This document shows, piece by piece, positions 47,567 to 59,596 of a stretch of DNA of 64,000 nucleotides. The notes beneath the pieces were generated by a model that was not told where the DNA came from, made no database searches, and was given only the letters and a program-made list of their open reading frames with translations. Both the position numbers and the translations under genes were made by a program. Each line of letters opens with the position of its first letter. Position 1 is the first letter of the stretch. Origin of the DNA: Rehmannia glutinosa (taxonomy: Eukaryota; Streptophyta; Magnoliopsida; Lamiales; Orobanchaceae); the NCBI GenBank assembly GCA_016081115.2, contig CM071924.1, positions 87,868,616 through 87,932,615 on the forward strand, read 5' to 3'.

Positions 47567-47935
47567 GACAAAAACTTGCGTGAGACGGAGCCCTTACATA
47601 AAGTTTTAAAGGTTTTTTTTTCAAATTTTATTTTTCTTAGGGTTTATATTTGTTTTTTTAGGGTTTATTTTGTTTATTGGGTTTATTTTTAATTGATTTA
47701 GGTTTTTAGGATTTTTAGTTTTTTTAGGGTTTATTTTTTATTTTTTGGGTTTATTTTTGTTTTTCGGGTTTATTCTTCATGGTTCATGTTTTTAGGGTTT
47801 ATTTTTGTTTCTTCATGGTTCATTATTATTTTTAAATTTATTTTCATGGTTCATGTTCTCAAGACGGAGCCCTTAAGAGATCCGTCTCACGGATTTAGAT
47901 CTTTGAGACCGTCTCACAAGAGACTTGCTCTTTAT
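47567..47935. mobile_element. Probable MITE with TGAGACGG ends and T-rich core
   Basis: Left end cttgcgtgagacggag and right end gaccgtctcacaagag form short imperfect inverted repeats. The inside is a degenerate run of tagggtttatttttg motifs. No target duplication seen. Confidence 0.45.
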
Positions 47936-48088
47936 GGATATGATAAGCATTTGTGGGAGTAGCGTAGCATTTCTGTCACTAGCCCACTATAGAATTGAAA
48001 TTAAGACGAGAAATTTAGAAATAAAAATTATTTTATCCAGAAAATAAGTATAGAAAATACTATATTATATAATATAATTGTTTGAGAA

Positions 48089-48174
48089 AATGAATTCATA
48101 TATTTTGTAATTATAATATTACTTCTCTAGCTGGAATTCATATATTTTGTAATTATAATATTACTTCTCTAGCT
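48089..48174. repeat. 43-bp direct duplication
   Basis: gaattcatatattttgtaat... through ctctagctg appears twice in a row with almost no change. Confidence 0.9.
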
Positions 48175-48296
48175 GAATTTTATTTAATAACAAATAATAT
48201 TACCTAATTAAGGATACAAATTAGGTCAAGTGAAGAAACTTATAATATCATAGTCGTTCATAGTTATTTTGGCCGATTGATCTTCTCGATATAACT

Positions 48297-48408
48297 TTTC
48301 TTTTTATTGAGTACAAATCCTACAAGGGGAGAGATTGATGGGAATCGAACCCCAGACCTATGGCCTAGACATGAAAGTCTTTAACCGCTAGACTACTATC
48401 TGATTCCC
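48297..48408 (-). mobile_element. tRNA-derived SINE (minus strand)
   Basis: On the minus strand: A box tagtctagcggtta, B box ggggttcgattcc, tail ending tactcaataaaaag. It interrupts one of two near-identical ~55-bp blocks (...gatcttctcgatataa...), with cgatataact and cgatataaact at its borders as a likely target duplication. Confidence 0.8.
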
Positions 48409-48479
48409 CGATATAAACTTATAATATCGTAGTTGTCATAGTTATTATGGCCTATTGATCTTCTCGATATAAACCAATA

Positions 48480-49191
48480 CTCCGTACTAATCAAAATGAG
48501 TGTTGTTTTGGCATAATTTTTATTTCAAAAAGCACAATGTTTTGATATTTTCAAGACTGCTGAGAAAAGATTTTTCTCAAATTACCCTTTAATGTACATT
48601 TTCAAATTATTACTAATACCTAAATTTGTTTTGTTTCAAAGCAATATTTATAATTAATTAAGGTATTTGGTATTTTAACACAATTTTTAATATGTTTATT
48701 TTTTCCTAAAGCGTCACTTATTTGAATAGGAGATAGTAATATGGTAGCTGTTGATAGTTTGTTAGTGGGTATGTATTCCAATAATATCACATGTTGCATC
48801 ATCGATTTATTTATGCGCGTAAATGATCCTACTAAAAGTTCTCATATCTTTATTACACGTTATCAAACATAGAAAATATCAGCATACTTCACGAAAAAAT
48901 GTCTCTTATTTCACTATCTAAACACCAAAAAATGAGTTTATTGCCAACGCCTACACTGAAAGAATAAAAAGAAATGCGACCTAAGTGCATCCAATATCAT
49001 AAACTTTTAACACTTTTTAAATTTTTTTCAGTCCTTATATCAATAATTATCATCCATGAAACTTTTGACACGAAACTATAAATTCAATTTACTTTTTCCG
49101 ATATTTTTGATCAAAGTTGAACTTGCATTCATATCGAAATTTCACCGAATTTGGTTCTGATAAACTATTGTCCGCTTCGACTTCAAATAGA
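48480..49191. other. AT-rich intergenic DNA
   Basis: No gene, RNA or repeat boundary recognised. Confidence 0.4.
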
Positions 49192-49858
49192 GGTGTCAAA
49201 ACAGGCTTGGCACGCTGACCCAACCCAACCCACCAAAGAGCTTTAGTGTCTCGCCAAGAGTCAGGCCTAAACAGGTTAGCCCGTTTGGGCCGTGGGTTGA
49301 GGCGGCCAACCAATGGCCCGACTTTCATGACTTTTTTTCTTTCATAAAAAACAAAAAAAGGAATGTTAAAGTTTATGTAATCCAACTTTATGCGATCATT
49401 GTATTTTGAGCATATTTTATAGTCCTAATAAACATTTGATCAAATTCTTAATTCGTTGTGAAGTCAAGACAATAAACTATAACTTTTATGTTCATCACTT
49501 CTTCAAATTCGAGCTCAATTAAAGCATAAAATTCAATAATTTTTTTTTTGTCATGTAGTGGATTTTCTTTTTTTGGTGATATTCGGTATTTTGAGCATAA
49601 CTTCATCTACAAATTTGATGTTAAGGTAATTCAAGTTTTATTGAATATCCAATAAGTAGAGCTACAACTTATATGAGACAGTAAAGTCAAATTCTCAACG
49701 AAAATATTTTATTTTTAATTTTTCAATTATAGGCGGGCTAGTATGCCCAACCTATGGTCCATGACGGATTGGGTTGAGATTTCCATGGTCGGCTATGCCC
49801 CACCAAATGGCGGTTTTAATGGACTGTGGTCCAGCCCATCGACCCATTTCGACGTCTA
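49192..49858. mobile_element. Old hAT-like element
   Basis: Left end TAGAGGTGTCAAAACAGG and right end cccatttcgacgtcta resemble the ends of the hAT element at 40307. Both sides carry cccaacccaacc / ggccca blocks. The flanks match poorly, so it is old. Confidence 0.6.
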
Positions 49859-51035
49859 TATCTTCGAATTTGAATGTACAAAATAGAAATTTTAAGTTAG
49901 TCAATTTCGGGTCAATAAAACAAATTCACTTTAAACCAAATTATTGACAGTCCAATTTGAAGCCCACTATTGTTGGGCTCAACGTAGACATGGCGCTGTA
50001 CGGCCTGGCCCAATTTAAAGCAGTTGATCTAGATGTTTTCATCCCAAATAATTTGGCCATGGACCTTCTTTACACTGGCAATAAATGAATTCTTATGTCC
50101 CTCATCTATCAAAATGGAAAAGACAGAGACCCAGAAAAGTAGTAGTAAATATCGTTTAACAAGAATCTGATTAATATTACTACTAGGTCATCTGTCAATT
50201 TTTTTGACTTAAAATATTTTTTTTTATTGATTTGCCACTTCTACCCCTAATTCCTACAATGAATTGGGATGAACTTGTATAAGCAAATTGATCCATGCTA
50301 AGTCCGCACTAAAACATGCAAAACAACCGTTAGAAAGAGGTTCGGAGGATTTTTTGGTACCCTCTCTGACGCTCTAGTCAGAATCAACCTGATGGGAAAA
50401 CTTGTTCAAGAAGTAAAAGTATTGAAAATGAGTATTGAAGTCTAACCACTACATACCTTTTTGGCAGGTTATTTATAAGTGTCTTGAATTAGGGTTTCCT
50501 GGAAATCTGGGATTAATAGAGGGAATTTAGGGTTTTGCAACAAAATGATGAGTCAACCCTAATTCTTCTAGAACTCATGTCAGATTTAGGGTTTTATTAT
50601 AATCCGAGCTTTCGATCTTACGAGCTCGGGATATGTGTATAATTATTGTCACGTGATCTAACAAATCGGCCTAACAAATACCTTGAACTTGGCATCATAT
50701 ATTTTAACCACTGGTCGGTCTAATTTAGCTCCCATAAGGTCGGTCTATTTTGGACCTCATCAAAAAAAAATTAACATATTTTTTTTCAATTTTTATGAAT
50801 CATGTATTTATATATAAATGATAAATTTAAGGAATTCCAGATTTGAACAAAATGAATCTTAGTATAGCAAAGGCAACTCTGAGAGAAACGAAGACCCAGA
50901 TCGCAAAGCACGTAGGAAAGCCATAGGTGGAGAGTGCATAAATTGACTAAAGACACCAACCGCATATGCCCCGGGGTAATTCCCCAAAATAAAAGCAAGA
51001 GTAAAGAGGCTAGCAGTGCATGGTTTTCAGTATGT
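49859..51035. other. Intergenic DNA with a possible LTR fragment
   Basis: The part around 50330-50760 (ggtaccctctctgacgctct; gaccttcataaggtcggtct-like blocks) reads like LTR sequence, but I found no paired ends or target duplication. Nothing else seen. Confidence 0.35.
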
Positions 51036-51130
51036 CTCCAGATAGGGCCCTACTAGTCCGGCTAGCTAGTGAGCGGTTCTTTCGGACTTTCAAGGTTCAA
51101 TTCCAGTGGGTTAGAAACTTCAAACACTAT
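51036..51130 (+). mobile_element. Possible SINE (plus strand)
   Basis: A-box-like tagctagtgagcgg and B-box-like ggttcaattcc, ~45 bp apart, with an unrelated-looking tail. Diverged. Confidence 0.45.
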
Positions 51131-51899
51131 CGCATTTACTGATGATGAGCTCCCACCTGAGGGTACGGGACACAATAAGGCCTTACACAATTCATTATTT
51201 AAAAAAGGCAAAAATGAAAACTAAATAAGAAATGTTTATGAGGAACTTTAAAAAGTCACAGGTAAAACAAACTTACCGAAGACAAAAGGTAAGGTGAAAT
51301 AAGCTAATTTGGTTGACAAGCAATATACATCTCATTAAAACACAGTAAAATTTCATTAATTCATTTCAATTCAACTTAGTATATCCACATTAGAATCAAT
51401 TTATCCACTTAATTATATAATAAAAATAATTATACTTACCTTATAATCCATCACCAACATATACAATAATATTTCAATAATCTTATCAATTATTCACTTT
51501 TCATGGTGTAAATTTAAGTCGAAATGTGATTGAAGCCTGAAGAGACGATCCAACAATTTATAAAATTTTAATGGATCTTACATTTATACGAAAATATATT
51601 TTTTCCAAATGTGTGAAATTTTCACTGTTGTTTGACTTGGGTGGGTAAATTCAAAATTGCACAAAAACAACACATAAATACAATTAATTCATGTTTTTTT
51701 AACCTGGCTGAAAAAAAATTTCCTCCCTGCCATCAGTTTCTATTTTAATGAAATAAAATTTAATACCCACCAAGCAAGACAAAATTTTGAAACTGGGTAA
51801 AAAGGGTAAAAAAATGGGTAAAAAGTAAAAAAAAAGGGCATATAGGTCCTATGGGACAGTGAGGAATATGGGGAATATAAGACCCGGAAATGGAATTCG
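51131..51899. other. AT-rich intergenic DNA
   Basis: No features recognised. Confidence 0.4.
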
Positions 51900-52080
51900 C
51901 ATGCTCTGTCAAGGGATCCTCCGTACTCCTTTGGACCAGCCAATCAGATTAGGCCACGTGGAGTAGATGCTCTAGGTAGTTAGGCGTCGCTTTCTTGTTC
52001 GGAGAAGCGACAAAAGAACAGTGGCGGGACAAGTCGGCGGCGCTGCCGTGAAGCTGTCGGCTCCGCCGCAGCTTTTTTCT
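51900..52080. other. GC-rich, promoter-like island without a gene
   Basis: Holds ccaatcagatt, a G-box (gccacgtgga) and the run ggcggcgctgccgtgaag, in sharp contrast to the AT-rich flanks. No ORF of useful length follows in either direction. Confidence 0.5.
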
Positions 52081-52139
52081 TCTGCTCTATCGTAGATTAC
52101 TACGCAAGGCCATTTAATTTTATTTTTCTAAAAAAAATA

Positions 52140-52640
52140 TCTCTGTAACTTTTGTTTTTAATTCTAAAACGATGCTTATAAAAAGTTCGGTTAACTTATA
52201 ATTGGGTTGGCCAAAATGCTAAATCGGTTGGGTCGGTGAGCTGGCATGGCCCTTAAATAAAGAACCAGGACTAATAGATTAGGCCCAATGGTCTGATCAA
52301 CTCAGTTAAACGTGAAGAAAAATACACTGCACGAGCCAAGTTATGCCATGAAAATATTGGCCCGAAATACTCTCGAATCGTTCCAACTTGGCCTAATTTT
52401 GCTCTTTAGCCTGATGGGACAATATTATGTTAGTCCTGCCTGTCCTGGCTCGGTCCGATCTAATTACCTACTCTAGTCCAAACAAATATTTTTTCGGTTT
52501 GTTTGGTTCAATTTTCGGCCGGCCGAATTTTGATGAAAAGTATCACAAAAATTTATTTGTAAGGCCTGTAAGAACGAAATAAAAAAAAGGAAAAAAGAGT
52601 TCAGTTTTTGGTTCTGTGAACTAAACTCAAAATTGAAATG
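52140..52640. other. Intergenic DNA with ggccca-type repeat relics
   Basis: Blocks such as aattgggttggcc and tggcccgaaata resemble subterminal sequence of the hAT elements, but no ends are clear. Confidence 0.35.
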
Positions 52641-52654
52641 GATCCGAAAACTTA

Positions 52655-53075
52655 GATATATGGATGTGTTTCCAAATCCAATTTCCAGTTTCTAGTGTTG
52701 AAATATGAAAATTTCAAACTTTATTGGTTTTCGTGTGAGAATTGAGAATATGTTTGGTTTGTTGTCTGAATTTCTGTTCAGAAATGAAAATATGTTTGAT
52801 TATATTATTTTTGATACAGATATGCGTGATTGTAGTATATTTTTAATATCGTTTTGCGTAATTGTAGTGTATTTTCACATAGATTTGCATGATTGTGGTG
52901 AAAACTTGTTTGATTGTATTTTCAAAAGAATCTTTCCATAAATAATGAAAACTGAAAATGACTTTATTTCTATTGAGAAATTTTTAAACAAACATAAATT
53001 CAGTTTTTGGAATAGTTGGAAATTGGAAAATTGCTTTTGGAAACAATTCCATACATACTCTAAATTCTTGAAAAT
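52655..53075. mobile_element. MITE, TTTCCAAA-type ends
   Basis: Left end tatggatgtgtttccaaatc and right end ttgcttttggaaacaattcc are imperfect inverted repeats. The inside (ttattggttttcgtgtg; atgtttggtttg) matches the element at 57596, making this a second copy of one family. Confidence 0.65.
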
Positions 53076-53820
53076 TATACACCGAAAATTGAACTTAAAG
53101 CTTAAAATTTCGGTTCAATTTTTGGTCAGAACGAAATTTCAGTTAATCGAACTTCGAACTGTGAATACTCCCAACTGCGAATTTTATAGTAATATATAAA
53201 TTATTTTTCTCAAATATAATAATGAGTTGTGAATTATCAATTTCTACTGTTATAGAACAAGATAAAAGTATTATATTTATTTCTTTTGTGAAATTCAGGG
53301 AATTTATTTATTTATCCATTTTTGTCCTATCCCAATGCCGGTGTTTTTGCTTAACAACACGTTTTTTAGTGCTGCATATGTCGTAGGAATGCAGGCTAGT
53401 CTTTGTAAATAGGGTACTTTTTCTTTTATTTTTCTAGCTAATAAAAAGACAAAAAAGAATTATGCAATTAATTGTCTGTTGGTTAATTAATGGGATCGCG
53501 GAATTAATCATGGCCGTCGGATATATTACGGCGTTGAGAATAAAGAGGTCGACAAAAGTGGTGGATGTGATGGACTTATCATTTGCCATTTCGCTTCCCT
53601 ATCGCCATGCAAAATAGCGTACTAGCGTACCACAGTTGTTTGAAAGACTGTTTTGCCCCTAATATATTTTTCATTACCTTTTTCCTTTTTAAATATCTCA
53701 TTTTTATTTTTCTTTTTCTTTTTTAATAACCGAGAAAACTGTAGTCATTACCCTTTCGGGTGCACACTGGTTAATTCATCAGAATTTATGCAATAACCTG
53801 CATAACACGCTAACCAGGTA
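53076..53820. other. AT-rich intergenic DNA with a conserved repeat relic
   Basis: Mostly unremarkable. 53730-53850 (cctttcgggtgcacactgg; ctaaccaggtaaactaca) looks like a dispersed retroposon fragment of unknown family. Confidence 0.35.
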
Positions 53821-53839
53821 AACTACACTAATAAGCCTG

Positions 53840-54360
53840 TGCGAGAGGCTCGACCGAGTGTTGCAGAGGTTGGATTTGGACTTGAGACATTTGGCCTCAA
53901 AAACTCATTCTACCAAACTGAGTCGAGCCAAACTTTTGAGAGTTTGAACTTGGCTTGATTTTTTTCATGTCTAATTCGAGCTTAATTTATCGAATAGTTC
54001 ACGAGTTTTTTTGAGTTTGATCGAGTTTAGTAAATATAAATTATAAAATAAATTATTCTTTATTTATTATAAAAATAAATTTTGTATTTCTATAACACAT
54101 AGTAAATCTACTAAAACTTACAATTATATTCAAACAAATAAATTTATTTATTTCTATTTATATAAGTAATTAAATGTATACAAATTAACATTAAAGTCAA
54201 ACTATTAGTTTAAATTATACGAGCTTGCTCACGAGTCTGATCACGAGCCGAATGTCGTTGCTCGTTAGCTTGAGTTTGGTTTATTAAATTTAATTAGCCG
54301 TCATTCAAACGAGCTTTTATTTCGAGCTTCGAATAGGTCACGAAGAATTTGGTTATTTGC
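53840..54360. mobile_element. Possible hAT-type repeat with cgagc/gctcg arms
   Basis: Inverted-type blocks (ggctcgaccgag, ttcacgagttttt; gctcacgagtctgatc, tttcgagcttcg) at either side of an AT-rich core. Ends not fixed. Confidence 0.4.
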
Positions 54361-55084
54361 AGTGCTAAGACTATCCCATGAGAAGCAATCATCTCCCCCT
54401 TTGCTTATACTTGACATGCACAAATATTAAGGCTGTTTAAACATTGTAAATTGACAAATCTACAAACTCTTAGGCTGTGGATGATAATATTTCATCCGTG
54501 AAACCAAAAATTATGGGCAACAAGTGCATATTCGTCAGAGAATAAATGAATTGTGGGCAGCAAAAAAAGATATAATAAAGCCCATTATAATGAAAGAGAC
54601 AATAACCATATTGAAGAAAATAGACATCCACCACTAGTCCAAATATATAACTTTAAAAATCACTCTTTTTTGCATTTTTGGAAACCCATGCAACAAATAG
54701 ATAATATTCCTATTTCCTATTGAAAAATTTCATGGAGATAAAAAGCATACATAATAGGTCTAACTAGCTGTCATAGTGTCAATAATGTCATTACAATAAA
54801 GGATAAAAATAAAAAAATAGCATAGTCCTTTTTTCATGCAATTAACCCCTCAAAAGCAGCTCTACTCTAATTCTACACTCAGCAAAGCATCACCACAGCA
54901 TATAGCATAAATCAGACAATAAGGACAAAATTGTAAATTCAAAAGAAAATTGCAGAAAAACAGGCTAGCAAATCTCTGCACACAGCCTTGTCCTTTGATT
55001 TTCTTCCTTAAACCTTTTCATCTTTAGAGACAAACAAACATCCCCTTACCCCCCCTACCCCCACCCCACCCCACCCCCCAGCAA
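54361..55084 (+). promoter_or_regulatory. 5' flank of the LRR gene
   Basis: AT-rich and gene-free. It ends in a C-rich run (ccccaccccaccccac, ~55057-55079) immediately before the TATA-like box. Confidence 0.45.
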
Positions 55085-55091
55085 TATAAAA
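55085..55091 (+). promoter_or_regulatory. Candidate TATA box of the LRR gene
   Basis: TATAAAA 70 bp upstream of the start codon at 55161, followed by a CT-rich leader. Confidence 0.65.
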
Positions 55092-55160
55092 AAACCTCTC
55101 ATTTTCTCTTCTCTGAAAAATTACTCAACACACCATTTTTCACTTCTTCTAACTTCTCCA

Positions 55161-56588
55161 ATGGCACAGATTTCTCTAACCCTAACCTTACTCTCCATTT
55201 TCACAGTAGCCATTTTCATGTCCAGTTTCGTCATTTCACAGCCACCGCTCGACCCGGTCGAGCAAGAAGCGGTTTACCGGGTTCTCGAGTCGGTTAACTC
55301 GGGTATCCCATGGCGCTCCCTTTTCCCTGACGATCTCTGCTCCTCCGCCCCACACGGCGTCGTTTGCGACTACTTCTCCGATGCCGCCGCGTCGGAAACC
55401 GCCACGCCCCATGTCACGGAGCTCAGCTTTGGTTACGTTTCCGACTATTCTCCCAACCCACCCTGTAATTCCAATTCTACCCTCGACCCTTCTCTACTTG
55501 TTCCACTCTCTCACCTCAAAAAGCTCTTCTTCTACAAATGCTTCACCCAAACAAAAAACCCATTTCCTGATTTCTCGCCATTGTCTTCGCAAAACTACCC
55601 TTCTTCTTTAGAGGAACTGGTTTTTATCGAAAACCCGGCTTTATTTGGGTCTCTGGATGGCAAAATCAGTAACCTAAAAAGCTTGAGAAGGTTTGTTTTG
55701 ATAGGCAGTAATATTTCTGGTGGATTTTCAGATGGGTTTGGTGGATTAATCAATCTCGAGCAGCTTACACTTTCCAGAAACAAGTTTGACGGTGAAATTT
55801 CGATGAGTTTTTTTCAGAACATGAAGAAACTGAAAATTCTTGATTTAAGCTATAATGGGTTTCAGGGAAATGTTCCAGAGTCCATTGGAAATTTGACTGA
55901 GCTTTTAAAGATTGATTTAAGCTATAATAAATTTTCAGGAAAAATACCTGACATCTTTAAGGGTTTGAAAAATCTGGAGTTTCTGGATTTGAGTTACAAC
56001 CGATTTGGTAATTTTGGTTTGCCATTGTTCTTATCTGAGATGCCCAGTTTGAGGGAAGTGTATTTGAGTGGTAATTTTCTTGGAGGGCATATTCCGGAAA
56101 TATGGGGGAATCTGAGTGGTATAAGGGGAATTGGGCTTTCTGGTATGGGACTTGTTGGGAATATTCCAAAATCAATGGGGGTTAATTTGAGAGATATTTG
56201 CTATTTAGGGCTTGACAATAATAATCTTCAAGGTTTTGTGCCTCATGAGTTTGGGGATTTGGAGTTTTTGAGTGAGTTGAATTTGGAGAACAACAATTTG
56301 AGTGGGAGAGTCCCATTTTCTGAAGGCTTTTTGTCCAAACTTGGAAGGAAATTAAAGTTGAAGGGCAATTTGGACCTTTGCATTGATGAAGGCTTGAAGT
56401 CTGCCAAGGTCAGTGTTAGCCTGGGGCAGCTGAAAGTGTGCAGACAACCAGATATTTCCAAAACTGCCCTTTTCTATGAGAATTCATCTCCAAGACTACT
56501 ACAAGAATATGCTTCTTTGGCATTTATGTCTATTGGCTTTTTGCTTTTTGACCTTTTTTTGTGTGGAAAAAATTGTTGGTTGAGGTGA
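55161..56588 (+). CDS. PII-2-like leucine-rich repeat protein, single exon, 475 aa
   Basis: Intronless. An N-terminal signal peptide (residues ~1-26, cut near VISQPP) leads to a cap domain with WRSLFPDDLCSSAPHGVVCD (~51-70) and a conserved HVTELSFGYVSDYSPNPPC block. About ten plant-type LRRs follow (~125-395), with motifs such as LKILDLSYNGFQGNVPESIG. A cysteine-bearing C-terminal cap (LDLCIDEG..., VCRQPD) and a hydrophobic segment (~449-468) that could span the membrane end the protein. There is no kinase, so it is a receptor-like protein or an anchored extracellular LRR. The cap sequence places it with Piriformospora indica-insensitive 2 / TMM-related proteins. The ligand is unknown. The closest Arabidopsis match I recall is At4g28560. 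Confidence 0.92.
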   Translation: MAQISLTLTLLSIFTVAIFMSSFVISQPPLDPVEQEAVYRVLESVNSGIPWRSLFPDDLCSSAPHGVVCDYFSDAAASETATPHVTELSFGYVSDYSPNPPCNSNSTLDPSLLVPLSHLKKLFFYKCFTQTKNPFPDFSPLSSQNYPSSLEELVFIENPALFGSLDGKISNLKSLRRFVLIGSNISGGFSDGFGGLINLEQLTLSRNKFDGEISMSFFQNMKKLKILDLSYNGFQGNVPESIGNLTELLKIDLSYNKFSGKIPDIFKGLKNLEFLDLSYNRFGNFGLPLFLSEMPSLREVYLSGNFLGGHIPEIWGNLSGIRGIGLSGMGLVGNIPKSMGVNLRDICYLGLDNNNLQGFVPHEFGDLEFLSELNLENNNLSGRVPFSEGFLSKLGRKLKLKGNLDLCIDEGLKSAKVSVSLGQLKVCRQPDISKTALFYENSSPRLLQEYASLAFMSIGFLLFDLFLCGKNCWLR

Positions 56589-57595
56589 AAAATCACATTA
56601 GATAATAGTTGAGATGTACAAATTGCATGTGACTTTTTTGAAATGTGGATAGGGAATCATTTATTGGCTTTGTAGCTTAGTTAAATAGGAAGATATGAGA
56701 CATCTTGTAAGTAGAGCTTTTAATTTTCATCTATATCAGATCTTTCATTATGGTATTTTGGTGTTAATTATTTTAAATGATATATTTGTGTTGCAGCCTG
56801 CAATAAGTGTTCTTTTTGTTCTTGAAAATTTTGTTTCATGTGATCAAATAGATTTATATTACATTTGTAACTTTTTGGAATTGGTATTTCCCACAATCTA
56901 CTGAACTAGCCATTTATGGATTGAAAATTAATATTCATTGCCCATGTGAATGAAACCATGAGATATATATTGAGAAACAATGATGACTAATTATCATAGA
57001 TGTCTTCAGAAAATAAGTTTTTCTCAACTCTTTCTTCCATTTTCCAACTATGTAGGAAAGTTCCCCTAGAGTGAATTCATTTTCAGTTTCCACTTTTCAT
57101 GAATATAAAATTTTAGAAATATACTCAACTAATATTCTACCACAGTCGTGCGAATTTACGTCAAAAAACACTTAAAAAACTATATATAATGATTTTTTTT
57201 CTCTGCAATCAAGTAGATCTATTTCAAAATTCATTTTGAAGCAATAAACAAACATATTTTTATTTCAAACGCATTACCATAACAGAAATTTAGACAACAA
57301 ACTAAATATATTCTGAAAACTCATTTTTCCAATATTGCTGAAATCTGGAAATTGGACTTGAAAAAATACATCATCATACAATCATCATACAATGATGAGA
57401 TCAAGGCATTTCAAACTTCTTTATTTTTTTTCCTATAAAAATTCTGCCAAAACAAAAGCCGGCTATTTCAGCTAATTAACTAAGGCCAAAAACATTGAAA
57501 AACATTAACTGATGGTAAAACTATAAGAAACCCAACAAATTGCGGCTCTAGAGTTATTAGTGGTGCACGTCGCACGGCTTTTTTGGAGACAAATG
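56589..57595. other. 3' flank of the LRR gene and intergenic DNA
   Basis: AT-rich with no gene or repeat boundary recognised. Confidence 0.4.
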
Positions 57596-58174
57596 GCCTG
57601 TTTGTTTATGTTTAGTATTGTTCAGGTTCCATTTCAGGTTGGAAATAGAATTTTGAAAATTTATTGGTTTTCGTGTGGAAATTGGGATTGTGTTTGGATG
57701 AATGAATTGAAATGTGTTTTATGTATGGTTGGAAATGAGATTGTGTTTGGTTTGAGTAGTTTTGAAATATTATTTTATGTATATAATAATTGAAAAGTTG
57801 GTAGTGGTGGGGTCCATTTCAATATTTTAATTTGAATATATAATATTATATTTGTAAGATTATAGTTGATGGGTCCCATTAGATAGTTATAATTTAAAAA
57901 TAGTAATATTTTAAGTAGATAAAGTTGATAATGGTGGGTCCCACATATATAATTGGGTTAAAATATGAAAATAGTGATTGATAAGTAATGATGAGTGATG
58001 TAGGGCAGTGTATATGTTTGAGAATAGAAATTATAGGTTTGAGATGTTGTTTTATGTGAAAAATAGAAAATGAAAATAATGATTTCCATTGGAAATTTTA
58101 TGAACAAACATGATTCCACTTTTATGTATAGTTGGAAACTGGAAAGAGGCCATTGGAAACATAAACAAACAAAG
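57596..58174. mobile_element. MITE with CCTGTTTGTTTATGTTT ends
   Basis: About 580 bp. Left end ggcctgtttgtttatgttt and right end ggaaacataaacaaacaaag are inverted matches. The inside is related to the copy at 52655. No coding content. Confidence 0.75.
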
Positions 58175-58282
58175 GCAAAATGTCTAACTTTTAACACTTT
58201 TTCTTTGTTCATTAAATTTAAGCGTCTAGAATGCAAAGCTTTTTTGTTTAATAGAATAAAGTTAAGTCATTGAAATACTGAT

Positions 58283-58560
58283 TTAAGTTAAACAAATATT
58301 GTACGAGTTTGTTCATGGACAATTTTAAACAAACATTATACGATCTTGCTGATGAATATATATAAACGAACATTATACGAATTTGTTCACGATCTAAGAA
58401 ACGAGTATAAGATTGTTCAAGCTCTGTTAGTTATTTGAACGAGCCCTAAAATTTGTTCATTTATGTTCGTTTATTTTCATAAACGAACAATATCCAAGCT
58501 TGTTCACGAGTTGTTTAATTTGTCGAACGCTTTGTTCATTTATAGCCCTACTTATAAACG
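58283..58560. mobile_element. Repeat with gttcgttta/taaacgaac arms, copy 1
   Basis: Shares cgatctaagaaacgagtata, acgagccctaaaatttgttc and cacgagttgttt with the copy at 59300. Confidence 0.6.
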
Positions 58561-58583
58561 GTGTTCCACAACTATGCTCCAAA

Positions 58584-58749
58584 CTTATTAATTAGTTATG
58601 AAACAATGAAAATAATGAAACAAACTTGATCAAATGTACAATTAAATGAATCCATACATTTAAAAACAATATCCACGAATTAACAGAATCTTATATTCAG
58701 AAAAAAACGAATCGATGTTGTAGCGTCAGTCGTTTTCAAATAGGGTTAA
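58584..58749 (-). pseudogene. Internally deleted copy of the NAC gene 3' end
   Basis: 58584-~58692 matches the NAC gene 3' flank near 60052-60165 (attaattagttatgaaacaa; ccacgaattaacagaat). 58700-58749 matches NAC exon 3 near 60687-60743 (acgaatcgatgttgtag; cagtcgttttcaaat). The ~520 bp between them in the gene is missing, and the reading frame is broken. Confidence 0.8.
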
Positions 58750-58754
58750 AATAT

Positions 58755-59170
58755 AGGGTTATTAATTAAGTGATTATGGCATTTGCCAAATTTTGTTGCA
58801 AATGTGGGATGAATTTGATGGGTGTTAGGATTTTAGGTGCAAGCACTAATGTCATTAGCGGCCTTAAAGTAGACGGTAATGGGTTAACGCCTACTAAAGA
58901 TTAGCTTCTTTTTTTCTGACACTTCAAGCGCTAGTTAAAGTAGCGCCTGCTGAAATCTGTATTTCTTCCCAACCTATGTACAACACCCATCCCCATCAAT
59001 TAGGGTATAAACGAATCAAAGCGAACATAATATAAATATATTTTATTCATATTGGCCTCATTTACATAATATTTTATACGATTTTTTTAATATCTAAATA
59101 CAAAAACTGACAAAAACTGATTCTTATTCTTATTTGAAATATTCAAGAATTAATTCGAATATTTGTATTT
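58755..59170. mobile_element. MITE-like repeat, copy 1
   Basis: Direct relative of 59597-60010: tgttgcaaatgtggg, ctgctgaaatctgtatttct and ttagggtataaacgaatcaa are shared. The right end is less clear here. Confidence 0.6.
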
Positions 59171-59299
59171 AAAATTCTAACCTATCTTTATTTATACTAA
59201 TGTCAAAATATGCATTTCTTCTCAAATCGTATACAACAAACACCCCATCCCTAACCAACTAGGGCATAAACGAATTAAATCGAGCAGAATATAAATATA

Positions 59300-59515
59300 T
59301 TCATTTAGTTAACGATCTTGAACATTTATAAACGAACACTAAGCGAACACTAAACGAGTTTGTTCACGATCTAAGAAACGAGTATAGAATTGTTCAAGCT
59401 CTGTTCGTTTATTTAACGAGCCCTAAAATTTGTTCGTTTATATTCATTTATCTAATATCCAAGCTAGTCCACGAGTTGTTTGTCGAATGCTCTGTTCGTT
59501 TACAGTCCTACTTAT
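59300..59515. mobile_element. Repeat with gttcgttta/taaacgaac arms, copy 2
   Basis: Relative of 58283-58560, lying between the two MITE-like repeats. The two pairs together suggest a local ~0.85-1 kb segmental duplication. Confidence 0.6.
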
Positions 59516-59596
59516 AAACAATATTTGGACCTATAGTCCAATTTATCAATACACGATTTTACTGCTGTGAAGTATAACTAACTTAACCAGATAAAA

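Noticed and set aside
47630..47870. Interstitial telomere repeats (TTTAGGG)
   Set aside because: The motif is tagggtttattttt with irregular spacing, not tandem 7-bp units.
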